64,000 nucleotides of DNA. It comes from Trichococcus paludicola. Lineage in GTDB: Bacteria; Bacillota; Bacilli; Lactobacillales; Aerococcaceae. The DNA lies in the NCBI RefSeq assembly GCF_003052295.1, contig NZ_QBLC01000001.1, forward strand, positions 124,001-188,000, in the 5' to 3' direction. The notes beneath the pieces are model-generated. The model did not search any database. It was not told where the DNA came from and was given only the letters and a program-made list of their open reading frames with translations. Each line of letters begins with the position of its first letter. Within the stretch, counting starts at the first letter, position 1. This document shows, in pieces, positions 1-8,045 of the stretch. A program made the position numbers and the translations under genes.

Positions 1-510
1 AAAAAAGATTTCCGGTATGCCAGCGACCTGGTCAAATTCATCAGGCAATACGGTGATTTTTCCATCAGCGGCGCCTGTTACCCGGAATGTCACACGGAGT
101 CCAAGAACAAAGTCGAGGACATTGCCCATCTGAAGGAAAAGGTGGACAGCGGGGTGCAGCATCTGATTTCCCAGCTCTTTTTCGACAATAATGCCTTCTA
201 TTCCTTCCAGGAACATATCCAGATCGCAGGCATGCATGTGCCGGTTGAGGCGGGCATCATGCCTGTCATCAACAAAGCCCAGATCGAAAGGATGGTGACG
301 CTCTGCGGTGCCTCCTTGCCGGAAAAGTTTTCCAGAGTGATGCACAAATACGAAGACAACAAAGAGGCACTTTTCGATGCTGGTATGGCCTACGCGATCA
401 ATCAAATTGTCGATCTACTGGCGCACGATGTCGACGGCATCCACATCTATACGATGAACAATCCAATCGTCGCAAAAAGGATCTGCGACGGGATCAAGAA
501 TCTGATTTGA
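1..510 (+). CDS. metF: Methylenetetrahydrofolate reductase, C-terminal part (5' end outside window)
   Basis: The reading frame is open from base 1 and ends with TGA at 508-510, so only the last 169 codons are present. The enzyme reduces 5,10-methylenetetrahydrofolate to 5-methyltetrahydrofolate with FAD and supplies methyl groups for methionine synthesis. The visible part carries the family block with GACYPECH followed by a DIAHLKEKVDSG segment, then ISQLFFDN, the VPVEAGIMPV strand and the terminal GIHIYTMNNP motif typical of MetF barrels. The cytosolic barrel appears intact to its normal C-terminus. No neighbour upstream can be seen; downstream lies a repeat-rich noncoding element. Confidence 0.93.
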   Translation, partial: KKDFRYASDLVKFIRQYGDFSISGACYPECHTESKNKVEDIAHLKEKVDSGVQHLISQLFFDNNAFYSFQEHIQIAGMHVPVEAGIMPVINKAQIERMVTLCGASLPEKFSRVMHKYEDNKEALFDAGMAYAINQIVDLLAHDVDGIHIYTMNNPIVAKRICDGIKNLI

Positions 511-548
511 ATGCGAATTCGTCGGGGCGTCGCTTATCGGAGCAGGGC

Positions 549-955
549 GAAGCCAACCTTTGTCGGAGTTGGTGCTTTCCTCCGGTGAGCGTCGTTCTCA
601 ACGGAGTTGCGGTTCCCGGTAATAGCTCTCCTCCTGCGAGCGAATGCTGGCCGGAGCTGAGTGCGCGGCCGGAGACTGTCCTCCGTCGAACGAGGGCTCG
701 TCGGAGGAGCGGATTTTACGCACGCGTCAGCTCCGGTGAAGCCACCCCTGATCGAAGCTGGTGCTTTCCTCCAGCGAGCGCCCCTCTCAACGGAGTAGCG
801 GTTCCCGGTAATAGCTCTCCTCCCGCGGGCGAATGTTGGCCGGAGCTGAGTGGGCGGACGGAGGCTGTCCTCCGTCGAACGAGGGCTCGTCGGAGGAGCG
901 GCTTTTGCGCACGCGTCAACTCCGGCGAAGCCTCCGTTCACCGGAGGAAAACCGC
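549..955. repeat. GC-rich intergenic tandem repeat, about two 189-bp units plus a partial third
   Basis: The block GGTGCTTTCCTCC starts at 571 and again with small changes at 760, giving a period of 189 bp. Shared segments include CGGTTCCCGGTAATAGCTCT, GGCCGGAGCTGAGTG and CGAACGAGGGCTCGTCGGAG. A third, partial unit ends near CGTTCACCGGAGG at 955. The unit is rich in inverted CTCCG/CGGAG pieces and could fold strongly. Open frames run on both strands, but they have opposed, composition-driven Arg/Ser/Pro-rich translations and no convincing ribosome site, so I read this as noncoding. It fills the 520-base gap between metF and the helicase. A related element lies in the opposite orientation near 27.6 kb. 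Confidence 0.85.
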
Positions 956-988
956 TCATTCCGCTTCTCTCATCAGATTTTTTCAGAA

Positions 989-1025
989 AAAAGAGCTCCA
1001 GCCAAAAAATGGCGGGAGCTCTTTT
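989..1025 (-). terminator. Intrinsic terminator of the helicase gene
   Basis: A GAGCTCC/GGGAGCTC stem is flanked by an A-run on the left and a T-run on the right, so it can act on both strands. On the minus strand it lies just after the helicase stop codon. Confidence 0.8.
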
Positions 1026-1033
1026 GTGTGTTA

Positions 1034-2317
1034 TCAGTTACTTTGTGTATTTTTTTTGGTCTGGAAACGCGGTCTTTGTGCGGCTTTTTGGCCGCCTCTT
1101 GGACCTTGTTGGTTTTTGACGCGGGTTCCGTTACTGCGCGCGGCAACCGGTTTTTTCGGTTGCGGTGCAGCTGCCTTCGTGCCTTCTTTCAACATAAAAG
1201 GCTGATCTGTTACGACCGGAACTTTTCTCTGGATAAGTTTTTCGATGTCACGCAACAAGGATGCTTCTGTTTCATCACAGAAAGAGATGGCTTTTCCGCC
1301 GCGTCCTGCGCGTCCTGTACGGCCGATACGGTGAACATAGGTTTCCGGAACTTCAGGCAGATCAAACAGAATGACATGCGAAAGTTCAGGCACATCGATG
1401 CCACGGGCTGCGATATCTGTCGCTACAAGAACGCTGGTTTTTTTGGTCTTGAAGTTTTCCAAAGCTCGTTGACGCGCGGTCTGGGATTTGTTTCCGTGGA
1501 TCGCTTCGGCTGAAAGGCCTGCTTGCAAAAGCTTTTTGACGATCTTGTTGGCGCCATGCTTCGTTCTTGAGAAGACAAGGGATCGCTCCATTGAATCTTC
1601 CTTCAACAGGTGGATAAGCAGGTCGGTTTTGTCGGTCTTGGCTACAGGGTAAACGCTCTGGTGGATGATTTCCACAGTCGAGGAAACCGGAGTGACTTCA
1701 ACCTTCACCGGATTTGACAAAATAGTGCCCGCAAGTTTTTCGATCTCATTCGGCATAGTGGCCGAGAAGAACATGCTTTGGCGTTTCTTAGGCAATTCGC
1801 GGATTATGCGGCGTACATCATGCAGCATCCCCATGTCCAACATCATATCCGCTTCATCCAAGACAAAGAAATCTACCTGGTTCAGTTTGATGTATCCTTG
1901 TCCGATCAGGTCCAACAATCTACCTGGTGTCGCGACAAGGATATCCGTTCCGCGTTTCAGCGCAGCTGTCTGAGGATTCTGGGAAACACCACCAAAAATG
2001 ACTTGGATCTTCAATGGAAGGTATTTAGCATAAATTTGGAAGCTTTCCCCGATTTGCAGGGCAAGTTCACGGGTAGGAGCAAGGATCAGCGCTTTGATGG
2101 CGCCTTTTCCAGCGGTTTCTTGGTCCGTTAAGTTCTGAAGAATCGGTAGAGCAAAGGCAGCGGTCTTACCGGTACCGGTTTGAGCACAACCCAACAAATC
2201 CTTGTTGTTCATCAGATGCGGAATAGCATCTTCTTGGATGGGCGTAGCTTTCGTGTAGCCAGCTTCTTTCAGTGCGCGCAACAGGTGTTGGTTCAATTCT
2301 AGTTCTTTAAATAACAA
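1034..2317 (-). CDS. DEAD-box ATP-dependent RNA helicase
   Basis: An RNA-unwinding ATPase, probably acting in RNA turnover or cold adaptation. The order of motifs is complete: Q motif (TPIQ), Walker A AQTGTGKT, PTRELA, DEAD, SAT, then the C-terminal helicase lobe with VATDIAARGID and HRIGRTGRAGR. A basic Gln/Arg/Lys-rich tail follows, typical of CshA/CshB-like proteins. The longest frame begins with ATG at 2335, but AAGGAGA sits inside that extension. The TTG at 2317 is six bases after it and gives the normal family N-terminus (LFKELELN), so I chose TTG, which yields 427 residues. It is monocistronic, with its own terminator. Whether it corresponds to CshA or CshB cannot be decided here. Confidence 0.93.
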   Translation of the reverse strand: MLFKELELNQHLLRALKEAGYTKATPIQEDAIPHLMNNKDLLGCAQTGTGKTAAFALPILQNLTDQETAGKGAIKALILAPTRELALQIGESFQIYAKYLPLKIQVIFGGVSQNPQTAALKRGTDILVATPGRLLDLIGQGYIKLNQVDFFVLDEADMMLDMGMLHDVRRIIRELPKKRQSMFFSATMPNEIEKLAGTILSNPVKVEVTPVSSTVEIIHQSVYPVAKTDKTDLLIHLLKEDSMERSLVFSRTKHGANKIVKKLLQAGLSAEAIHGNKSQTARQRALENFKTKKTSVLVATDIAARGIDVPELSHVILFDLPEVPETYVHRIGRTGRAGRGGKAISFCDETEASLLRDIEKLIQRKVPVVTDQPFMLKEGTKAAAPQPKKPVAARSNGTRVKNQQGPRGGQKAAQRPRFQTKKNTQSN

Positions 2318-2574
2318 ATGGTTCTCCTTCAGCATGTTCTACATGCATTTGATTTTAGTAAATATGTTTCGGGTCAGGCCAATTTGGGAAAGAGAATCGG
2401 ACTCTCGGTTTGCCAAATTCCTCACCGCGAAACGTTATATAGGTTCTCTGAGCAACAGCGTGACTGGTCTACTATATCACAAATGGAGGCAAAAGTCATA
2501 GAATTCCGCTTTTGGGTGGAATAATAAGGGTGCAAACAAGGCAAGGAAGCGTTGAGGAATCCGAAATAACCCGC

Positions 2575-2620
2575 AAAAAAAACCGCGCCGAAATGGATTC
2601 GTTCTTCCATTTCGATGCGG
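2575..2620 (-). terminator. Intrinsic terminator of the RpiB-like gene
   Basis: Read on the minus strand, a 15-bp imperfect stem (CCGCATCGAAATGGA with its partner) is followed by eight T residues. It lies 55 bases after the stop codon of the gene at 2675-3151. Confidence 0.8.
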
Positions 2621-2674
2621 CCTTGTTTTTGTGGAATTTGTACTTTGAATAGCGTACCGCCAGTTCATAAATGA

Positions 2675-3151
2675 CTAGTCCTGGATTTCATCCAATCTCT
2701 TCAGATGCTTCTCGGCAATCTTCTTCACTTTGTCGACGCGGTTGGTGTATCTTTCGATATCGCTGAGGTAGTCAGTCGTCATCCAAGCCGTCACGATTTC
2801 AAGCGCCAATGCCGAACCAATGATTTTTCCGCCAAGGCAGAGTACATTCGTGTCGGAGTGGGAACGCGCCAGTTTCGCGCAGAAAGGGTCTTGGCAAACC
2901 GCCGCATAGACGCCGTAGATTTTGTTGGCGATCATAGCGCTGCCGTAACCGACGCCATCGACAAAAATACCGCGGTCGGCTTTTCCTTCCGCCACAGCCA
3001 GTGAGGCAGGGTAAACATAATCGGACAGGTCACAAGGTTCTTCGTTGTAAGGTCCGAAGTCGAGCACTTCATGACCTTCCTTTTCGAGTAAAGCTTTGAC
3101 TTCTTCTTTCAATGCGAAGCCGGCATGGTCGCTGGAAACGGCAATTTTCAT
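2675..3151 (-). CDS. RpiB/LacA/LacB-family sugar-phosphate isomerase with altered catalytic position
   Basis: 158 residues, slightly longer than the usual 145-150. The family normally interconverts aldose and ketose phosphates such as ribose-5-phosphate and ribulose-5-phosphate. SSDHAGF at the N-terminus, ANKI at the phosphate site and the LARSHSDTNVLCLGGKIIG block identify the family. In E. coli-type RpiB the strand reads ILICGTGVG with the catalytic Cys; here it reads IFVDGVGYG, so Cys is replaced by Asp and Thr by Val. The mycobacterial type uses Glu a few residues later, which is also absent (Ser there). It may use a different sugar or a different base. It is monocistronic with a start at ATG and a GGAGG-type site upstream. 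Confidence 0.85.
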   Translation of the reverse strand: MKIAVSSDHAGFALKEEVKALLEKEGHEVLDFGPYNEEPCDLSDYVYPASLAVAEGKADRGIFVDGVGYGSAMIANKIYGVYAAVCQDPFCAKLARSHSDTNVLCLGGKIIGSALALEIVTAWMTTDYLSDIERYTNRVDKVKKIAEKHLKRLDEIQD

Positions 3152-3362
3152 TTAAATCCCTCCATTATCTGTCATCATTCAACCAAAGTATAAGCCAAAT
3201 GGCGGGAGTAGTACAGACTGAGTTTACAGATCAAGGCACCACCAAATTTTGAATAAATACATAATATGCATTTAGAGCATTTTTGTATATGTTTTTGATG
3301 TAGTTTTACAGATTTATTTTGATTATAGTAAGCGTATACTGAAAAACAAGGCGGGGAAACGC

Positions 3363-6110
3363 ATGGAAATCATGGATATAAAATTTAATGGCATTGTGGA
3401 ACCTATCGGATATCATTTTGAGCCATTGATTGTCAGTTGGGCGGTCGACAACGGGTTAGGGAAAATGCAAAAAGAGGCAAGCCTCCAGGTAGCTGCCGAT
3501 CACGAATTCAAGGATATTGTGCTTGAGAAAAATGGTGATCTGGACAGTTCAGGGGAAACGTTGACGCTTCAGTTGAAGCCCAGAACACGCTATTATGTGC
3601 AGATTCGTGCAACTGCTGAAGATGGTGAATTGGCTGAATCGACAAGCTTTTTTGAGACAGGAAAAATGGATGAAGCCTGGGACGCTGAGTGGATCGGGCC
3701 GAAGGTGCAGGAAGAAATCCATCCGATTCTGTTCAAGGATTTCGAACTGAGCCATCAAGTGAAGGAAGCCCGCCTGTATATCAGTGGGGTTGGGCTTTAC
3801 GAAGCAAGTTTGAACGGAGAGAAGATCGGAAATGATGTTCTGGCGCCGTTCGTCAACAACTACGAAGCTTTCATCCAAATCCAAACGTATGATGTCACCA
3901 ATCAATTAAAACAAAGCAATCAGCTGGCGATCATGTTGGGAAACGGCTGGTACAAAGGGAGATTCGGCCTAAGCGGTGAAAATGCTTATTTCGGGGACAA
4001 ATTTGCGGCAATCGCTGAACTGGTGGTGCGCTACGAAAACGGGACGGAAGAGCGGATCGTGACGGATCTCAGCTGGAAAGCGACGCTGAGCGATATCACG
4101 AACAGCGGCATCTACGATGGCGAAACAATCGACCGGACACTTGATAAAGCGGGTCGAAGCGACGAGGTGGCGATCAATGGCATTCCAAAAGAAAAATTGA
4201 AGGACCGCGTAAGCCCGGGGTTGAGCATTCATGAAGTAGTGCCTTTAAAGGAGGTCATCAAGACCCCGAATGGCGAGACGGTCCTTGATTTCGGGCAGAA
4301 CTTCGCAGGTTGGCTGGCGTTTGATGCCGATTTTCCGGAAGGGACCGAGGTGCACTTTGAGTTCGGGGAAATACTGCAGCAAGGCAATTTTTATAATGAG
4401 AATTACGGCACCGCCACAGCAGGCTTCCGTTACATTTCCAATGGAGAACCCGAAACGGTTCACCCGTATTTCACTTACTTTGGTTTCCGATATGCGCGTG
4501 TGACGGGCTGGCCGGCAGACAAGCAAATAGCCGTGCGCGGGTTGGCCATCTATTCCGATATGACAAGAACAGGCATCATCGAAACGGGCAATGCTAAAGT
4601 GAATCAACTGTATTCAAACTCGCTTTGGGGGCTCAAATCAAACTTCCTCGATATGCCGACCGATTGTCCGCAAAGGGCTGAGCGTTTGGGCTGGACCGGG
4701 GACGCGCAAGTATTTGCTCCGACAGCAAGTTATCATATGGACACGCGCGCTTTTTACCGTAAATATCTGATTGATATGCGGACGGAACAGGAAAAACTGT
4801 CGGGAAGCATCCCCAATTATATGCCGGCGATGGCTACGCAAGGCGGCGCAGCCGTATGGGGAGATGCAGCGACGTTCATTCCTAAGGCTTTATGGACTGC
4901 TTACGGGAATAAGGAAGAGGTCGGGCAGTACTACCCGCTGATGAAAGACTGGGTGGATTGGACCGGTGCTAAAATCGAAAAGGCGCATGGCTCGAAAACG
5001 GAGCTCAATGCCGGTGGATTCCAGTTCGGGGATTGGCTGGCTTTGGATGGCGCGACGCCTTCATCATTCAAAGGAAGCACTGACGATACGTTTATTGCTT
5101 CGGCTTATTATTATGAAAGTCTGTGCATCGTCGCGGAAGTCGCAGCTTTGATTGGGAATGAGTCTGACGCGGCCTATTATCGCGGACTCAGCGAACAAGT
5201 CCGGGAGCGGATTTTGTTCGAGTACGTGACGCCGTCTGGACGCTTGTCCATCGACACCCAATCGGGGTACATCATTGCTTTGAAGTTCAAACTATTCTGT
5301 GAGCGCGAAGTGGTCATTGAGCAGCTGAAAACCCGTTTGAAAAAAGATCTGTACAAAATAAAATCCGGTTTTGTGGGGACGCCGATTTTTTGCCAAGTGT
5401 TGTCGGAGAATGGCATGGTCGATCTGGCTTATGAGTTCTTGCTCAATGAAGGCTTCCCGGGCTGGTTGTATGCGGTGAATCTTGGCGCGACGACAATCTG
5501 GGAGCGCTGGAACAGCGTAATGCCGGATGGCACCATGAATCCTGCAGGCATGAATTCCCTGAACCACTACAGTTACGGATCCGTCATCGAGTTTGTCTAT
5601 AAATACGTAGTGGGCATCCAACCGTTGGAAGCTGGTTTCCGTACCGCAAGATTAGCGCCCAATCCAAATGTAAAATTGGGATACGCCCGCGGAAGCTATC
5701 AGTCAGCTGCCGGCAAATTCGTCAGCGAATGGAAGATACTTAAAAATGGCGAACTGAGCTGCTATTTCGAAGTGCCTTTTGGCGCGCAGGCTGAAATCGT
5801 GTTGCCGTACTCCGATCGGGAGCCGATCAAAGTGGCATCAGGCATTTACGAGTACACTTACCAACCGACAAAGGATCTGAGCGTGCTTTATGATTCGGAT
5901 ACACGCCTTTCGACCATCAAGAACGAGAACAAGGAGCTGTTCGAAGAAATTTTGGGCATCCATGAACGCATCAGAGGCTTCATGGCATTTGCCGATGAAG
6001 AACAGCAGAACCTCTCATTGAAGCAACTTTCAAAATTATTCTACACTGGCATAACTGCAGAGATGGTAGCCGAGGCCGAAGGTATAATGAAAAAATCAAA
6101 TCGCATCTGA
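3363..6110 (+). CDS. Alpha-L-rhamnosidase, glycoside hydrolase family 78 (first copy)
   Basis: 915 residues with no signal peptide, so it should cut rhamnosides inside the cell. Domain order fits GH78: an N-terminal fibronectin-like part, a carbohydrate-binding part with the LNGEKIG and GNGWYKGRFG motifs, a (alpha/alpha)6 barrel, and a C-terminal beta domain. The catalytic block DCPQRAERLGWTGDAQ has acidic residues D434, E440 and D447. The second acidic motif IWERW has E714. Both match the known acid and base residues of the family. A helical tail of about 60 residues follows the usual end. The start is ATG at 3363 after GGCGGGG. A TATACT box at 3335-3340 is a likely -10, but the -35 is weak. 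It heads the rhamnoside module and is followed by its own terminator. Confidence 0.93.
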   Translation: MEIMDIKFNGIVEPIGYHFEPLIVSWAVDNGLGKMQKEASLQVAADHEFKDIVLEKNGDLDSSGETLTLQLKPRTRYYVQIRATAEDGELAESTSFFETGKMDEAWDAEWIGPKVQEEIHPILFKDFELSHQVKEARLYISGVGLYEASLNGEKIGNDVLAPFVNNYEAFIQIQTYDVTNQLKQSNQLAIMLGNGWYKGRFGLSGENAYFGDKFAAIAELVVRYENGTEERIVTDLSWKATLSDITNSGIYDGETIDRTLDKAGRSDEVAINGIPKEKLKDRVSPGLSIHEVVPLKEVIKTPNGETVLDFGQNFAGWLAFDADFPEGTEVHFEFGEILQQGNFYNENYGTATAGFRYISNGEPETVHPYFTYFGFRYARVTGWPADKQIAVRGLAIYSDMTRTGIIETGNAKVNQLYSNSLWGLKSNFLDMPTDCPQRAERLGWTGDAQVFAPTASYHMDTRAFYRKYLIDMRTEQEKLSGSIPNYMPAMATQGGAAVWGDAATFIPKALWTAYGNKEEVGQYYPLMKDWVDWTGAKIEKAHGSKTELNAGGFQFGDWLALDGATPSSFKGSTDDTFIASAYYYESLCIVAEVAALIGNESDAAYYRGLSEQVRERILFEYVTPSGRLSIDTQSGYIIALKFKLFCEREVVIEQLKTRLKKDLYKIKSGFVGTPIFCQVLSENGMVDLAYEFLLNEGFPGWLYAVNLGATTIWERWNSVMPDGTMNPAGMNSLNHYSYGSVIEFVYKYVVGIQPLEAGFRTARLAPNPNVKLGYARGSYQSAAGKFVSEWKILKNGELSCYFEVPFGAQAEIVLPYSDREPIKVASGIYEYTYQPTKDLSVLYDSDTRLSTIKNENKELFEEILGIHERIRGFMAFADEEQQNLSLKQLSKLFYTGITAEMVAEAEGIMKKSNRI

Positions 6111-6113
6111 CAC

Positions 6114-6146
6114 AAAAAGCAAAGGCCCAAAAGCCTTTGCTTTTTT
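6114..6146 (+). terminator. Intrinsic terminator after the first rhamnosidase
   Basis: A perfect stem GCAAAGGC/GCCTTTGC with a short loop is followed by six T residues. It starts a few bases after the stop codon. Confidence 0.9.
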
Positions 6147-6192
6147 GGAGGGAGTTGATAAAATGGGCATGAAGAACAGAGGAGTGAAAAAA

Positions 6193-7191
6193 ATGTCCGC
6201 AGCACAAGATGTTCTGGAAAACTTGCTGAAAGAAACACCGCTTGAAGTTGAAATGAAAACAATGACGGCGGAACAAATAACCGCTAAATTCCAAAATCAA
6301 GCGGCAACAGCCGGCTATCTGCTTGATTTCCATTTGTCTGATGAGGATTTTTTTGTGGACCATCAAATCTTCATGAACCGGCATGCCCGCTATTTTGCCA
6401 TGCCCACCCATTCGCATGCATTTCTCGAGCTGAATTACCTTCTGCAAGGGCAATGCACCCAGTGGATCGGTCAGGAAAAAATCCAGATGAAGCAGGGCGA
6501 TTTGCTGATGATCGATCCGGGAACCGGCCATTCCATCGACAAACTCGGCGAACAGGACATCCTAATCAATATCTTGATCAAGTCCGATGCCATCAACACG
6601 AAGGTGCTCCAAAGGATGGCCCAGCGGCACAGTTTGATCACTGATTTTTTATTGACCGTAGGCAAAAAAAATAGCCGTCACCGACCGTATCTACATTTCA
6701 GTACCGCCGATAATCAACGGATCAGCACGTGTTTGTCCTATTTGCTTGCCGATTATTTTGGAGGAGAATCGCCTAAATTTGAGAAAGTGGAACTTTGGTT
6801 ATTGGTTATTCTGGCTGAACTGGAGGATATCATGTCAAGCGAAGCCGGGGAACTCCCTTTCAACAAGAAGGTGATCGATGCGCTGGCGATCATCGACAGT
6901 GAATACGCCAGCATCACACTGGAAGGCCTGGGGAAAAAGTTGAATTTCAACAAAAATTACCTCAGTAATCTGCTGAAGCAAGAGACGGGTCTGACCTTCA
7001 AAGAGTGGGTCACGAAACGAAGACTGCAAAAGGCCTATGATCTGCTGATCGGGACCGACAAGCCGATCGAAAAAATCGTTGCAGAGCTTGGCATCACCAG
7101 CCCGAGTTATTTCTTCAAGATATTCAAGAATGAGTACGGAGAGACACCAAATCAGTTAAGGAAAAAAATGCACCGAAACAAAAAGCTATGA
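6193..7191 (+). CDS. AraC-family transcriptional regulator with N-terminal cupin domain (first copy)
   Basis: About 332 residues. The N-terminal half is a cupin sensor with MPTHSHAFLELNYLLQG and a GDLLMIDPGTGHSI turn. The C-terminal 100 residues hold two helix-turn-helix units, with SLTLEGLGKKLNFNKNYLSNLLK-like and SPSYFFKIFKNEYG-like segments. It most likely senses a sugar and controls the neighbouring rhamnosidase genes. Upstream in-frame starts exist at TTG 6145 and ATG 6163; I prefer ATG 6193 because GAGGAG sits eight bases before it, while 6163 also has GGAGGG ten bases away. It is a clear paralogue of the regulator at 9805-10809, sharing LELNY, ENDILIN/EQDILIN and NFNKNYL. Confidence 0.88.
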   Translation: MSAAQDVLENLLKETPLEVEMKTMTAEQITAKFQNQAATAGYLLDFHLSDEDFFVDHQIFMNRHARYFAMPTHSHAFLELNYLLQGQCTQWIGQEKIQMKQGDLLMIDPGTGHSIDKLGEQDILINILIKSDAINTKVLQRMAQRHSLITDFLLTVGKKNSRHRPYLHFSTADNQRISTCLSYLLADYFGGESPKFEKVELWLLVILAELEDIMSSEAGELPFNKKVIDALAIIDSEYASITLEGLGKKLNFNKNYLSNLLKQETGLTFKEWVTKRRLQKAYDLLIGTDKPIEKIVAELGITSPSYFFKIFKNEYGETPNQLRKKMHRNKKL

Positions 7192-7209
7192 AAATTCATA
7201 GCTTTTTTT
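7181..7209 (+). terminator. Intrinsic terminator overlapping the regulator's stop codon
   Basis: A stem AGCTATGA/TCATAGCT contains the TGA stop and is followed by seven T residues. Confidence 0.85.
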
Positions 7210-7361
7210 GATTGCCTAAATTCGTCGGGAGATTTTTTAATAGGCAATCAGGTACACACCTGTGATTTGGACAGTAGCCGCTTTAGTTCTGCCATTGTTC
7301 GGAATGCTCCGATTCGGTAGGATGAAGGTGTAAACTAGGATTCTTCGAATGGAGCAGACAA

Positions 7362-8045
7362 ATGAGCGAAATAAAAGGATTGGTATTTGATTTGGACGGT
7401 GTCATCACCGATACAGCGGAACGGCATTACTTGGCATGGAAAAGGATAGCGGATCGATTGGGGATCGCAATCGACCGTGAATGGAACGAGCGCCTCAAAG
7501 GCATCAGCAGAAAGGAATCCTTGGAACTGATATTGGCTGAAAAGCCAGGCCGTCTCCTTAATGCGGAAGAAAAAGAACAGCTTTTGAAAGAAAAAAATGC
7601 GCATTACCTGGAGTTGATCGCTGAGATTACGGCAGCGGACATCCTGCCCGGGATTCCGGAACTTCTGGGAGAGGCAAAAAGCGGAGGGTACCGCATGGCG
7701 ATTGCCTCCGCCAGTAAAAATGCGCCCCTCATTCTGGAAAGACTGGGTCTCTCGGCTGCGTTCGATGCAGTCGTCGACCCGGAATCTTTGACCTACAACA
7801 AGCCACATCCGGAGATTTTCGAAAGGGCGACGCAGGCTTTGGGGCTGGAAACCCACGCATGCATCGGCTTCGAAGATTCGTTGGCGGGCATTGAAGGGAT
7901 CAAACGTGCTGGTATGCCTGCCGTCGCCATCGGCATCCCAGCTTTTGGCGAGTGGCTCCCCGACATTGAAGTGACGGCTACAAAAGAATTAAACCTGAAA
8001 GAAATTGTGCGCGAAGTGACGATGAAGGAGCGTGTTGAAGGATGA
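7362..8045 (+). CDS. pgmB: Beta-phosphoglucomutase, HAD superfamily
   Basis: 227 residues, close to the 220 usual for the family. The enzyme converts beta-D-glucose-1-phosphate to glucose-6-phosphate through a bisphosphate. The nucleophile D10 and general acid D12 lie in VFDLDGVITDTAERH, whose His is the hinge residue of characterised enzymes. LKGISRKES, SASKNAP and the acidic GFEDSLAGI motif are also conserved. The gene overlaps the next (GH3) start by four bases as ATGA, so the two are translationally coupled. This implies that the GH3 step or a nearby reaction produces a sugar phosphate or glucose that needs this enzyme. No classical disaccharide phosphorylase (GH65, GH94) is visible in the window. 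Confidence 0.92.
   Translation: MSEIKGLVFDLDGVITDTAERHYLAWKRIADRLGIAIDREWNERLKGISRKESLELILAEKPGRLLNAEEKEQLLKEKNAHYLELIAEITAADILPGIPELLGEAKSGGYRMAIASASKNAPLILERLGLSAAFDAVVDPESLTYNKPHPEIFERATQALGLETHACIGFEDSLAGIEGIKRAGMPAVAIGIPAFGEWLPDIEVTATKELNLKEIVREVTMKERVEG

Noticed and set aside
507-1205. Long open frames on both strands (507-1205 plus, 534-959 minus, 833-1513 plus)
   Set aside because: They lie in the GC-rich tandem repeat and its edge, have opposed overlapping frames, no ribosome site and a biased Arg/Ser/Pro composition.
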